Notes: generated by a model from the letters alone, not told the origin. A stretch of DNA of 64,000 bases from G963662905 sp963676415 (GCA_963676415.1 OY781097.1:1426001-1490000); one strand, 5' to 3'. Shown: positions 41,300-51,500, numbered from the stretch's first letter. Numbers and translations: made by a program.

Positions 41300-44200
41300 A
41301 TGATTGAATATCAAGATATTATAAAGCGACTTAACGCTTTTGTACGCAAGTACCACAAAAATGAACTGCTCAAAGGCAGCATTATGAGTTTGGGAATGCT
41401 CCTGCTGTTCCTTTTGGTACTTTTGGTAGTGGAATATTTGGGCGAATTTGGCATCATTACGCGTAGCATCCTTTTTTATACTTATCTTGTTCTGGCCACA
41501 GGCGTACTTATCCGCTGGATCCTGTTGCCTTTGTTCCGCATCGGGAAACTGAGCAAAAGCCTCACATATGCCGAAGCTTCACGGCTCATTGGAAAGTATT
41601 TTCCGGAAATAAACGATAAGCTACTAAATACCATACAATTACATAAACTGATCGAGGAAAACCCGAAATCAGCAGAACTCATTGCGGCCAGTATTGCGCA
41701 AAAATCCAAAGAATTAAAGCCTTATCCTTTCAAAAAGGCTGTTGATTTTAAAACGAACAAAAAGTATCTAAAATACGCCCTGGTTCCATTGGGCATTTTC
41801 CTGCTGGTTTTTGTAGCCAGTCCGGCAATGATAACCGAACCGGCCGAGCGCATCGTAAAGCACAATGAATATTTTGAACCGAAGCAGGATTTTCACATCA
41901 AAATATTGAATGATGCTTTGAAAACCTCGCAGCTGGAAGACTTCACTCTGGAAATTACCACAGAAGGGGAACGGGTTCCGCAGCAAATGTTTATCCGCTA
42001 TAAGGACAATGATTTCCTCTGCCGGGCAACGGCGCCAAACCAATTTGTCTATACATTCCGAAATTTAAATGAAAGTATTGATTTTGAATTATTTGCTGGC
42101 GATATCCGTACAAAAAAATATAAGCTACTGGTACATCCGAAGCCTGTAATCAGCAGTTTTGAGACGCAAATCATTTATCCAGCCTATACGGGACTTAAAG
42201 GCGAAAACATTCCCAATGCAACTGAATTTAATGTGCCCGAAGGCAGTGAACTCAGCTTCAGGTTTTATACACGTGACACCAAAAATGTGATTATCCAAAA
42301 TGAAGAAATCGGCAAATCGGACGAACTGAAATCGGCCAATGTTTTTGAAAGCTCCGGTCGTTTTTTAAATGATTCGGTTTTTATGGTCTGGACATCCAAT
42401 GAATTTATTCCAAAAAGCGACAGCATGGAATTCCGCATTCATTGCCAAAAGGACCAATATGCCGACATTCAGGTACAGGAAATACAGGATTCGGTTTTTG
42501 ATACACGGATTTATTTTCGTGGGCTGATTGAGGATGACTATGGTTTCTCTCGACTGGAATTCACGGTAGAACGTGAAGGGAAAGCGGACATCCGAAAGGC
42601 AATCGACATCAATAAATTCAACAGCCAGCAGGAATTTTTCCATTTTTTCGATTTGCAGGAATTGAATCTAACACCTGGCGAAAGCGCGGAATATTATTTT
42701 AAAGTTTGGGACAATGATGGCATCAACGGGCCAAAATACAGCCGCTCGCATAAAATGATTTATACGCGACCAACAAGGGCTCAGGCCGATAGTTTGCGCA
42801 AAGAAGAGCGAAACAAACTGGATGAAAAATTTGAAGAAGCGATAAAAGATTCGCGTGAATTTCAGAAGCAGGCGGAAGAACTTCAGAAAAAAATCCTGCA
42901 GAAAAAAGAACTCGACTGGCAGGATAAGCAACAAATTGCCGATTTGCTCGAAAAACACAAAGAGTTGGAGCAAAATATCGAGCAAATTAAGGAACAAACC
43001 GAAATCAATAAGGAAAAAAGCCTCGATGAAGAAAAAAGCCAGCGTATAGCTGAAAAGCAGGAGCAATTGCAAAAAATGTTTGAAGAACTCATGAACGATG
43101 AAATGAAGGAGCTTTTTGAGCAATTGGAGCAAATGATGGATGAACTCAACCGGGAAAAAGCAAACGATCTGCTCGAACAAATGCAAATCTCAGATGAAGA
43201 GCTTGAAGAGCAGCTGGACCGGAATATGGAATTGCTCAAGCAGTTGCAATTTGAATCAGAGCTGCAAAAAAGTATTGACCAACTCGAGGAAATGGCCAAA
43301 GAGCAGGAAGCGCTGGCTGAAGAAACGGCCAAAAGTGAAAATTCTGAGCTGAAAGAAGAGCAGCAAAAACAAGAAAAGCTTAATGAAGATTTTGAAAATC
43401 TAAAAGAACACTTAGACGAATTGGAGCAAATGAATGAGGAGCTGGAAAAGCCGAATGACTTTGAAAAACCGGAAGAACAGCAGGAACAGATTTCGGAAGA
43501 TATGGAGCAAAGTATGGAACAAATGCAGCAACAGAACCAGAAAGGAGCTTCAGAAAAACAAAAAAATGCCTCTCAGAAGATGAAACAGATGTCGCAATCA
43601 TTGCAACAAATGATGACGATGATGCAGCAGCAACAAATGGGGGAGGACCTTGAAAACCTGAGGGAAATTCTTGAAAACCTGATCCAAATCAGTTTTGAGC
43701 AGGAAGAGCTCATGGACAGAACATCAAAGATTAAATTACAGGATCCTTCATATCCTGAACTGATCCGCGAGCAAAACCGGCTGGGAACTGACATTGAAAA
43801 GGTCGAAGATTCCTTAAAATCACTTGCAAAAAGGCAGATGGCCATTGAGCCTCATGTAACAAAGAAGGTGAAAGAAATTGAAAGCAATCTAAAATCGGCG
43901 GTTGATCAGTTGAGCGAACGGCGGCCCAAAATGGCCAGCGGAAAGCAGCAATATGTTTTCACGGCCATCAACGACCTTGCCCTGATGCTTGCCGAAGCCC
44001 TGGATCAGATGCAGGATCAACAAATGTCGATGCAAAGCAGTGGCCAGTGCAATTCACAGCAAAAACAGGGCGGTAGTTCGCAATCACAATCCATGAAATC
44101 GATGAGCCAACTGCAGGAACAGCTCAACAAGCAGTTGCAGGAAATGCAAAGGCAATTGCAGCAACAGCAAAATGGTAAAGGCCAGCAGAAAAAAGGCGGA

Positions 44201-44632
44201 CAATCAATGAGCGAGCAGTTTGCCCGTGCAGCTGCACAACAGCAGGCGTTGCGCAGAAAGCTCGAAGAATACATGGAGGAGATGAAAGAAGGTGGTTTGC
44301 AACCAGGCAAAGAAATGCGTAAAATTGCAGAAGAAATGGAGCAAACGGAAACCGATTTAGTGAATAAAATCCTAAACCGTCAAACGCTCCAGAGGCAAAA
44401 AGATATTCTCACAAGGCTCTTAAAATCAGAAAAAGCAGAGCGGGAACGCGAGAAAGAAAAAAGAAGGGAAGCCCGGGAAGCAAAAAATAAAAAAATTAGT
44501 AACCCTGAGGCGATTTTTAAGTATAAAAGGGAAGAGATAGATCAGCTTGAATTGCTGCGGACAATTCCGCCGGAACTCAAGCCATATTATAAGAAAAAAG
44601 CAAATAAGTTTTTATATCCTATTTTGGACTAG
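41300..44632 (+). CDS. DUF4175 family protein, large membrane and coiled-coil protein
   Basis: A 1110-residue protein. Two transmembrane segments lie at about 28-73 and one at about 153-170. A mainly beta periplasmic region runs to about 490, and very long charged coiled coils rich in Glu, Lys and Gln run from about 490 to 1070, with Gln/Met/Ser-rich stretches near 720-780 and 905-965. This is the DUF4175 architecture found across Bacteroidota; function is unknown. The fixed neighbourhood (DUF4175, RsbW-like ATPase, ybeY, mnmG) suggests a housekeeping role. The low-complexity Gln stretches are inside the coiled coil and are probably not a sequencing artefact. Confidence 0.85.
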   Translation: MIEYQDIIKRLNAFVRKYHKNELLKGSIMSLGMLLLFLLVLLVVEYLGEFGIITRSILFYTYLVLATGVLIRWILLPLFRIGKLSKSLTYAEASRLIGKYFPEINDKLLNTIQLHKLIEENPKSAELIAASIAQKSKELKPYPFKKAVDFKTNKKYLKYALVPLGIFLLVFVASPAMITEPAERIVKHNEYFEPKQDFHIKILNDALKTSQLEDFTLEITTEGERVPQQMFIRYKDNDFLCRATAPNQFVYTFRNLNESIDFELFAGDIRTKKYKLLVHPKPVISSFETQIIYPAYTGLKGENIPNATEFNVPEGSELSFRFYTRDTKNVIIQNEEIGKSDELKSANVFESSGRFLNDSVFMVWTSNEFIPKSDSMEFRIHCQKDQYADIQVQEIQDSVFDTRIYFRGLIEDDYGFSRLEFTVEREGKADIRKAIDINKFNSQQEFFHFFDLQELNLTPGESAEYYFKVWDNDGINGPKYSRSHKMIYTRPTRAQADSLRKEERNKLDEKFEEAIKDSREFQKQAEELQKKILQKKELDWQDKQQIADLLEKHKELEQNIEQIKEQTEINKEKSLDEEKSQRIAEKQEQLQKMFEELMNDEMKELFEQLEQMMDELNREKANDLLEQMQISDEELEEQLDRNMELLKQLQFESELQKSIDQLEEMAKEQEALAEETAKSENSELKEEQQKQEKLNEDFENLKEHLDELEQMNEELEKPNDFEKPEEQQEQISEDMEQSMEQMQQQNQKGASEKQKNASQKMKQMSQSLQQMMTMMQQQQMGEDLENLREILENLIQISFEQEELMDRTSKIKLQDPSYPELIREQNRLGTDIEKVEDSLKSLAKRQMAIEPHVTKKVKEIESNLKSAVDQLSERRPKMASGKQQYVFTAINDLALMLAEALDQMQDQQMSMQSSGQCNSQQKQGGSSQSQSMKSMSQLQEQLNKQLQEMQRQLQQQQNGKGQQKKGGQSMSEQFARAAAQQQALRRKLEEYMEEMKEGGLQPGKEMRKIAEEMEQTETDLVNKILNRQTLQRQKDILTRLLKSEKAEREREKEKRREAREAKNKKISNPEAIFKYKREEIDQLELLRTIPPELKPYYKKKANKFLYPILD

Positions 44633-44636
44633 CAGT

Positions 44637-45149
44637 ATGAATATAGAATTAAAGCACCTTACTATTTTTTCTGATTTTTCAGAAATGCACAAAGTCGAGA
44701 AGTTTGTTGAGGACATCTGTGATCACTACAACATCAACAACAACTACTTCAGCAATATTATTATGGTGCTAACAGAAGCTGTGAGCAATGCCATTGTGCA
44801 TGGAAACAAAGAAAATAAAAGCCTGAAGGTTTCTATAAATTTTGAAGCTGTTCCTTCCGGATTACGTTTTTCGATAGAAGATGAAGGAGCTGGCTTTGAC
44901 AGTACAAAAATCCAGGATCCAACCGATATCACTGTTGAGTTCAATGAAAACAGCGGAACCGGACTCTTTTTGATGGAGCGCCTTTCGGATGAAATCAAAT
45001 ATTTGGAAAATGGCCGTAAAATTGTTGTTCTCTTTGACACAGCAAGCATTAATTATGAGCTTTCGGTGCAGCGCCGGAAAGAAATCAAAAAATATTTTGG
45101 CATCACAGAATTAGCAGGAAACGAATACCTCAGCAATAATGCAAATTAA
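44637..45149 (+). CDS. RsbW-like ATP-binding protein (HATPase, anti-sigma factor type)
   Basis: A 170-residue GHKL ATPase of the RsbW/SpoIIAB group. The N box is NIIMVLTEAVSNAIVHGNKENK, G1 is IEDEGAGFD, and G2 is NENSGTGLFLMERLSDEIKY. In Gram-positives such proteins are anti-sigma kinases working with RsbV-type antagonists. No sigma factor or antagonist gene is next to it, so its partner is unknown. The ATG at 44637 is 4 bp after the DUF4175 stop, and the 3' end overlaps ybeY by 11 bp, so all are co-translated. Confidence 0.9.
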   Translation: MNIELKHLTIFSDFSEMHKVEKFVEDICDHYNINNNYFSNIIMVLTEAVSNAIVHGNKENKSLKVSINFEAVPSGLRFSIEDEGAGFDSTKIQDPTDITVEFNENSGTGLFLMERLSDEIKYLENGRKIVVLFDTASINYELSVQRRKEIKKYFGITELAGNEYLSNNAN

Positions 45150-45564
45150 TTATTTCACTGAAGAACTCGATTACCGTTTACGTGGCAAAAACAAATTACG
45201 CGAATGGGTTTCCGCTGCAATTGACAAAGAAGGACTGGAAACAGGTGTCATCAATTACATTTTTTGTTCGGATAAATATCTCCTCAAAATTAACGAAGAC
45301 TATTTGCAGCACTTCGATTTTACTGATGTGATTACATTCGATTATTCTGCTGAAGAGTTAATTTCCGGTGATATTTTCATCAGTATCGACCGCATAAAAG
45401 AAAATGCCCAACAGTTTAAGCAAAAATTCACCGATGAATTGCACCGGGTGATGATTCATGGTGTTTTGCACCTGATGGGCTATAAGGACAAAAGCCCTTC
45501 CGATAAAAGCGAAATGACAGCCAAAGAGGATTATTATTTATCTTTGCGCCCTGAAATCAAATAA
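45139..45564 (+). CDS. ybeY: Endoribonuclease YbeY (rRNA maturation factor)
   Basis: A 141-residue metalloendoribonuclease. The core has INEDYLQHFDFTDVITFDY, SGDIFISIDRIKENA and the metal motif VMIHGVLHLMGYKDKSPSDK. E. coli YbeY has HGxLHLxGYDH, where the third ligand is His; here that position is Asp (GYKD). This variant is usual in Bacteroidota as I recall, and Asp can bind the metal. The protein matures 16S rRNA ends and takes part in ribosome quality control. It overlaps the RsbW-like gene by 11 bp. Confidence 0.93.
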   Translation: MQINYFTEELDYRLRGKNKLREWVSAAIDKEGLETGVINYIFCSDKYLLKINEDYLQHFDFTDVITFDYSAEELISGDIFISIDRIKENAQQFKQKFTDELHRVMIHGVLHLMGYKDKSPSDKSEMTAKEDYYLSLRPEIK

Positions 45565-45696
45565 TAAGTTTCTGTCAATAAAGTCTCCTAAATCATTGTT
45601 CTCTTTCAGAAGATATTTTTCCTTTCAACATTAATGTGTTTTTTGAATAGAGTCAATTTTGTTGGCAGATTTTGTTTTCAAAGGCTTAACTTGATG

Positions 45697-45718
45697 GAAG
45701 AGTGTTGGTTAACTCTTC
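45697..45718. repeat. Inverted repeat abutting the first parS site
   Basis: GAAGAGT and ACTCTTC are perfect 7-bp arms around an 8-nt loop and end exactly where the parS palindrome begins. There is no T run, so it is not an intrinsic terminator. Confidence 0.4.
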
Positions 45719-45734
45719 TGTTTCACGTGAAACA
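45719..45734. other. parS: parS centromere-like site upstream of mnmG
   Basis: TGTTTCACGTGAAACA is a perfect 16-bp palindrome identical to the bacterial parS consensus bound by ParB. It lies 20 bp before the mnmG ATG. ParB spreads from such sites and loads SMC to segregate the origin region. Confidence 0.93.
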
Positions 45735-45754
45735 ATATTGATTATTTTTCCAAG

Positions 45755-47626
45755 ATGTTTATAGAATACGATGTAATTGTTGTAGGTGCCGGTCATGCCG
45801 GTAGCGAGGCGGCAGCGGCGGCGGCAAGGCTGGGTTCAAAAACATTGCTGATCACCATGAATATGAATGCGATCGCAGCAATGTCGTGCAACCCTGCTAT
45901 GGGAGGGATTGCCAAAGGGCAGATCGTACGGGAAATTGATGCTTTGGGCGGAATGTCGGGAATTATTACGGATAAAAGTATGATTCAATTCCGCATGCTC
46001 AACAAATCCAAAGGCCCTGCAATGTGGAGTCCACGTGCCCAAAGTGACCGTATGAGGTTTTCGGAAGAATGGCGTTTAGCACTGGAAAACACACCAAACC
46101 TGGATTTCTGGCAGGACACCGTAACAGAATTGATCTTTAAAGGCGAAAAACTTTCAGGCGTTAAAACTGCTCTGGGAATCGAAATTGCAGCGAAATCGGT
46201 AATATTAACCAATGGAACCTTCCTGAATGGCATCATTCACATTGGCATGAAACAATATGGTGGCGGCAGGATGGGCGATCCGGCAAGCAAAGGGCTCACC
46301 GAAGCGCTAAACGAAATTGGCTTTGAATCCGACCGAATGAAAACAGGCACACCGGTACGCGTTGACGGACGCAGTCTTGATTTTAGCAAAATGACCGAAC
46401 AGCCCGGCGATGAAGAACCAGCAAAATTTTCTTTCACAGAAACACCAAAGCTCACAAAGCAAAGAAGCTGTTATCTGGTACATACCAATGAAGCTGTGCA
46501 TGATGTTCTTCGCACCGGATTTCAATTTAGTCCCATGTTTAACGGCCGGATACAGGGCATTGGCCCTCGTTATTGCCCAAGTATCGAAGATAAAATTGAA
46601 CGATTTTCCGATAAAAACCGTCATCAGCTGTTTATTGAGCCGGAAGGTTGGAATACGATTGAGTATTATATCAACGGATTTTCATCCAGTCTTCCCGAGG
46701 AAATCCAGTTCAAGGCATTGCGTTTAATACCAGGTTTTGAAAATGCGAAAATTTTCCGCCCGGGATATGCCATCGAATACGATTTCTTCCCACCCGTGCA
46801 ATTAAAGGCTAGTTTAGAAACCAAATTGGTCGAAAACCTATATTTCGCAGGTCAAATCAATGGAACAACAGGCTATGAGGAAGCCGGAGCACAGGGATTG
46901 ATGGCCGGAATTAATGCACACCGCAAAGTGCATGGTGAAGAAGAAATTGTTTTAAAACGCTCCGAAGCCTATATCGGCGTATTGATCGACGACCTCATCA
47001 CTAAAGGTGTGGATGAACCCTACCGAATGTTCACTTCACGTGCAGAATACCGTCTGATGTTGCGTCAGGATAATGCCGATTTACGACTAACTCCATTAGC
47101 TTTTGAACTGGGTATGGTCTCCGAAGATCGTATGGAACAATGCCAGAAAAAGGAACGAGCATTGATGGACATTGAGAAATACACGCAAAACAACAGTGCT
47201 GAACCCGATGATGTAAATCCATATCTAAAAGAAGCCGGAACGCCGGAAATAAATCAAAAAACCCGCATCAGCCAGATTATTCTTCGTCCTCAAATCCACC
47301 TTGATGCCTTGATCGAAAGCCTTCCCAACTTCAGGGAATTTGTTCAATCGAATAAGCTGGACAGCAAAGATATCCTTGAAAGTGCGGAAATTCTTTTGAA
47401 GTATTCGAGTTATATCCGAAAAGAAGAAGAGATTGCAGACCGCTTAAACCGCATGGAAAGCTTAAAGCTATCTCCGGATTTTGATTATCACGGCCTTCAA
47501 AGTATTTCGTATGAAGCGCGCGAAAAGCTATCAAAGATCAAACCGGCTACTTTGGGACAAGCATCTCGTATTAGCGGAGTATCTCCTTCAGACATCAATG
47601 TACTGGCAATTTATTTATCAAAATAA
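45755..47626 (+). CDS. mnmG: tRNA uridine-5-carboxymethylaminomethyl modification enzyme MnmG
   Basis: A 623-residue FAD enzyme that acts with MnmE to modify U34 of several tRNAs. The FAD-binding motif VVGAGHAGSEAAAAAARLG is near the start, followed by CNPAMGGIAKGQIVREIDALGG, GTPVRVDGRSLDF, RCPSIEDKI-like (RYCPSIEDKIERF), NGTTGYEEAGAQGLMAGINAH and the C-terminal GidA domain (YSSYIRKEEEIADRLNRMESLKLSPDFDY). Length is normal. It is bracketed by two parS sites. The gidA/mnmG region is often near the replication origin, in keeping with the parS pair. Confidence 0.97.
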   Translation: MFIEYDVIVVGAGHAGSEAAAAAARLGSKTLLITMNMNAIAAMSCNPAMGGIAKGQIVREIDALGGMSGIITDKSMIQFRMLNKSKGPAMWSPRAQSDRMRFSEEWRLALENTPNLDFWQDTVTELIFKGEKLSGVKTALGIEIAAKSVILTNGTFLNGIIHIGMKQYGGGRMGDPASKGLTEALNEIGFESDRMKTGTPVRVDGRSLDFSKMTEQPGDEEPAKFSFTETPKLTKQRSCYLVHTNEAVHDVLRTGFQFSPMFNGRIQGIGPRYCPSIEDKIERFSDKNRHQLFIEPEGWNTIEYYINGFSSSLPEEIQFKALRLIPGFENAKIFRPGYAIEYDFFPPVQLKASLETKLVENLYFAGQINGTTGYEEAGAQGLMAGINAHRKVHGEEEIVLKRSEAYIGVLIDDLITKGVDEPYRMFTSRAEYRLMLRQDNADLRLTPLAFELGMVSEDRMEQCQKKERALMDIEKYTQNNSAEPDDVNPYLKEAGTPEINQKTRISQIILRPQIHLDALIESLPNFREFVQSNKLDSKDILESAEILLKYSSYIRKEEEIADRLNRMESLKLSPDFDYHGLQSISYEAREKLSKIKPATLGQASRISGVSPSDINVLAIYLSK

Positions 47627-47666
47627 AAAACGGAGAGTAGGAACGAACCTTATTTTTTGAATTAAA

Positions 47667-47682
47667 TGTTTCACGTGAAACA
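47667..47682. other. parS: Second parS site, between mnmG and the methyltransferase gene
   Basis: TGTTTCACGTGAAACA again, identical to the site at 45719-45734 and 1.95 kb from it. It overlaps an in-frame ATG that would start the next product with MFHVKQ, a known by-product of translating parS. Confidence 0.93.
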
Positions 47683-47692
47683 ACAGAATACA

Positions 47693-48571
47693 ATGACTCA
47701 AAATCAATGCCTTATCTGTGGCAACAAAAGTTTAAAAACAAAATTAGAACTCAAAGACTACTTTTTGAGCAAAGAAAATTTCGAACTGTTGGAATGCCCC
47801 GATTGCGGATTTATAATGACATCGCCACGACCACAAGCGGAAGACCTTGGACGATACTATGAATCGGACGATTATCTTTCGCACAATACGGAAAGCAAAA
47901 GCCTGATCACCGGCATCTATAGTTTTGCCCGAAATCTGGCGATTAATAAAAAATACAAACTCATTCGTTCACTTTCTGAAAAAAAGAAACTGCTGGATAT
48001 CGGGAGTGGAACCGGTGAATTTCTGGCCTTCATGCAATCGCAAGGCTATGATGTTTGCGGTATTGAACCCAGCGAAAAAGCACGTGAATTTGCACGCAAA
48101 AACAATAATCTCGACTTACAAACAGAAGATAGCATCCCAAAACTCGTCAATGAATCATTTGATGTGATTACAATGTGGCATGTCCTCGAACATGTTTATC
48201 ATCTGAACGAACGCATGGAAAGCCTGCAACGACTGTTGAAAAGTGACGGCACCTTGATTCTCGCTTTGCCAAACCATGAATCGAATGATGCTGCCTATTA
48301 CGGAAAATATTGGGCTGCATGGGATGTGCCGCGTCATTTATATCACTTCAACCGAAAAAGCATTGAACGTTTGCTCGAAAAACACAATTTTAAACTCCAT
48401 GCAATAAAGCCCATGAACATGGATTCATATTATGTTTCCATGCTCAGCGAAGAAATAAAAAGCGGGAAAAAAAATCTGATCAAAGCAAGTATTCGGGGTT
48501 TGGTATCAAATTTGAAGGCAATGAAGACCAATGAATATTCCAGTTTGATTTATATTGCACGAAAAGTTTAA
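47693..48571 (+). CDS. Class I SAM-dependent methyltransferase with N-terminal zinc ribbon
   Basis: A 292-residue protein. The N-terminus has two Cys pairs (CLICGN and CPDCGF), probably binding zinc, then a Rossmann methyltransferase domain with LLDIGSGTGEFLAFMQSQGYDVCGIEPSEKA (motif I and the acidic residue after beta2), ITMWHVLEHVYHLNE (motif IV-like) and LILALPNHES. The zinc-ribbon plus Methyltransf_23 layout is typical of enzymes that act on cell-surface sugars or lipids; the substrate is unknown. The ATG at 47693 is preferred over the ATG at 47666, which would translate the parS palindrome. Confidence 0.88.
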   Translation: MTQNQCLICGNKSLKTKLELKDYFLSKENFELLECPDCGFIMTSPRPQAEDLGRYYESDDYLSHNTESKSLITGIYSFARNLAINKKYKLIRSLSEKKKLLDIGSGTGEFLAFMQSQGYDVCGIEPSEKAREFARKNNNLDLQTEDSIPKLVNESFDVITMWHVLEHVYHLNERMESLQRLLKSDGTLILALPNHESNDAAYYGKYWAAWDVPRHLYHFNRKSIERLLEKHNFKLHAIKPMNMDSYYVSMLSEEIKSGKKNLIKASIRGLVSNLKAMKTNEYSSLIYIARKV

Positions 48572-48577
48572 TGTAGG

Positions 48578-51500
48578 ATGAAATGGATGAAATACCGAAA
48601 TTCAATAATCTATTTCCTGCTGTTTATTGTGGGTGTGTCATCCTATTATCTTATTCAAAAGTCGGGTAGGGAAGAGGAGAACAAAAACATAATAATAAGC
48701 CGGCTGCAAAAGGCCGATCGGGCTTCAATATCAGAGATAGAAAATGCGGGAATCCTTTTGAAGGAGATACTGTCAAAGCCATCAAAAGATGCCCGGCAGA
48801 TATCAGCCTTTGATAGAATAAGCAAGGAATATCCCGAATTAACCATTCTTATTGTTAAAAACGAAGTGCCAAAATTCTGGCAAAACCTTCAGCTTTCGAA
48901 GCCACAAATTCAAGGTTTGCCTTTTTTAAAAAACGCAGAACTAGAAGCTCTGGAAAATGGATATTACTATTATCAAAAATTACAGCTGAGTGAATATCTG
49001 ATATTTATCGCGCGTAAAATCAAAAATGATTATGCTTACTCCAATGAATATCTGAACCAAAATTTTTTGGGTGCCTATCAGAACATAGGCCTATCATCTA
49101 TTTCATTGAACCAACCCACTTCAAATGACTATATTGAAATCACTAATCCGGTAGCGCAAAATTATTATGTACAGCTGACTGAAAATTCATTTGTTAATAG
49201 CTTTCGCTACTCCTTATTTTTAATGCTGGCTTATATCCTGAGCATTATTTTCTTTTCATCTTTCCTCCGGAGCCTCTACTTCATTTTTAACAATAAGCTT
49301 CACCTTCGCTCCGGTTTAATGCTTATCCTTTTTAGTTTGGATGTAATTTTGATCCGGGTCCTTTTGTTTTATTTTGATTTTCCGACCACACTTCAGGAGA
49401 GCCTGATTTTTGATCCACGCTTTTTTGCATCTTCCGGAATTCTTCCATCCCTCGGTGACTTTTTCATCAATTCCGTTCTTTTGCTTTATCTGGCTTTTAC
49501 ATTTCATCGCTTCTACCAATTCCGCTCCCTTTCACCGAAAAAAAGCGATTTAAGAAAAACATTCGCGGTTTTCAGCCTTTATCTTCATATTTTCATCTTT
49601 TTGGGCATACTTTCACAAAGCATTGAAAACTTAGTGTTCAACTCATCTATAAATCTGAATCTCAATAACTTATACAATATAAATTCCTTCACAACCCTTG
49701 GATATGTCATTTTTAGCGTTCAAATAGTCGCATATTTATTGGTAAGCGGGAAACTGATCGAAATATCCAAAAAATACGGCTTTAAAAAAGGAAAATCATT
49801 TAGCATTTTGCTGGCAGCGATGGCCGCTTATTTTATTTTTAAATATCTACGCAATAATGATCCGTTTTATTGGGTGACTATTTTAACCGCCGCTTTATAT
49901 CTGGCCGGATCCATTCTGCTCAATGCAACGCAATTTACCGGCTTCTATAAAAATCTGCTTAAAGCGGTTGCACTCGCTATTTTCTTCACCATCATTTTTG
50001 ACTTGCAGATCCATCAGAAAGAAAAACACCAAAGAAGCCTTTTGGCAGGACAGATATTGCTTTCCAATTCCGATCCGGAAGCAGAATATCTTTTCAGCAA
50101 AATCAAACAGGACATCAAGGCTGATCCGAAAATCCAAAACGAATGCAGGAAATACGGCCAGGGTGAAGTAATTGATGAAGCAAGTTTAAACGAATACATC
50201 GAAACAAGCTATTTTCAGGGATTCTGGAAAAAATTCAATATCCAGTTTACGCTTTGTAAATCAAATGACCGCTTAACCATAGAATCAATTGATAATGAAG
50301 TAAATTGTTTTGCCTTTTTTGGCCATCTGAAAAGCGAATATGGCGATCCAAGTTCATTTTCCGACCAGCTGTTTCAAATAGAATATGCCAACGGAGAAAA
50401 TGGATATCTGGGCATTATACGTTTAATTCCCCCCGACAGCTCCCAAATAGCCGTTCGTTATTATCTTGAATTTATGCCCATGAAAGAAATCAAAGAAATG
50501 GGCTATCCGGAACTCCTGCTCGATTCAGAAGCCGGGCGCTTAAAAATTCCACAGCAATACTCATGGGGCATTTATCAGGATGATGAACTGATTTACCGTA
50601 ACGGAAATTACGGCTTTGAAAATAAAATCGAAAGCTGGTTGAAACCCATGCAGGAACATCATGGCGATGCCGGAGATTACCTTTTTTATTTCACACAAAT
50701 TGATAATAAATCCATCAAAATTTTAAAGCGAAAAGCCAGTATTCCAGAGCTGTTGACGCCCTTTTCCTATATTTTTATCCTGATCATTCTGCTACAGTAT
50801 TTACTGTTTAGCCAGTTCAAATTTCCGAAGACGTCAGTTAAGATCAGCTTGCTGCAAAAGCTACAATTTGTGATTTTGGGCATTTTTATCATTGCGTATT
50901 TTTTGATTGCTCAAAGCGTCCTTTCCTTGCTCATCAAGCTTGATGAAGAAAAAAACATGGAAAATCTAAATGAAAAAACCCACTCCATCCTCATTGAGAT
51001 GCAGCACAAGCTTTCCGATCAAAAAAACATCCATCAAATTGATGAAGCCTGGCTAAATCAACTGCTGACCAAATTTTCCAATGTCTTTTTTACGGACATC
51101 AACCTGTTTGACCTGCACGGCCGTTTGATTGCCTCTTCGCGTAAAGAAATATTTGAGCAAGGGCTCAGCTCAAATCTGATGAATTTTAAGGCATTTAAAG
51201 AATTGAAATACAACAAGAAATCCTATTATATTCAAATAGAATCCATTGGAAAACAGGAATATTACTCCAGTTATATTCCTTTTGTAAACGAAAAGCACAA
51301 CACTATTGCTTATCTCAATCTGCCGTATTTTGCCCGTCAAACGGATTTGCAGCGTGAAGTCAGTTCGGTGGTTGCCACATTCATTAACCTTTATGTGCTG
51401 ATCACAATTTTCATTATTCTAAGTATTGTTTTGCTCAGTAGGCTGATTACGCGTCCGGTACAAATGCTCGTTGAAAAAATTAAATCCATCAAGCTGGGGC

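Noticed and set aside
42668..43186. Long minus-strand frame opposite the DUF4175 gene
   Set aside because: It is a Phe/Leu-rich mirror of the Glu/Lys/Gln coiled coil on the plus strand, a usual artefact of AAG/GAA-rich coding sequence.
43050..44110. Tandem repeats or phase-variable tract in the Gln/Glu-rich DUF4175 region
   Set aside because: The low complexity is at the amino-acid level only; I see no exact DNA tandem array long enough to slip.
47034..47048. Possible third parS inside mnmG (CTTCACGTGCAG)
   Set aside because: Only the TCACGTG core matches; the outer bases of the palindrome are missing.
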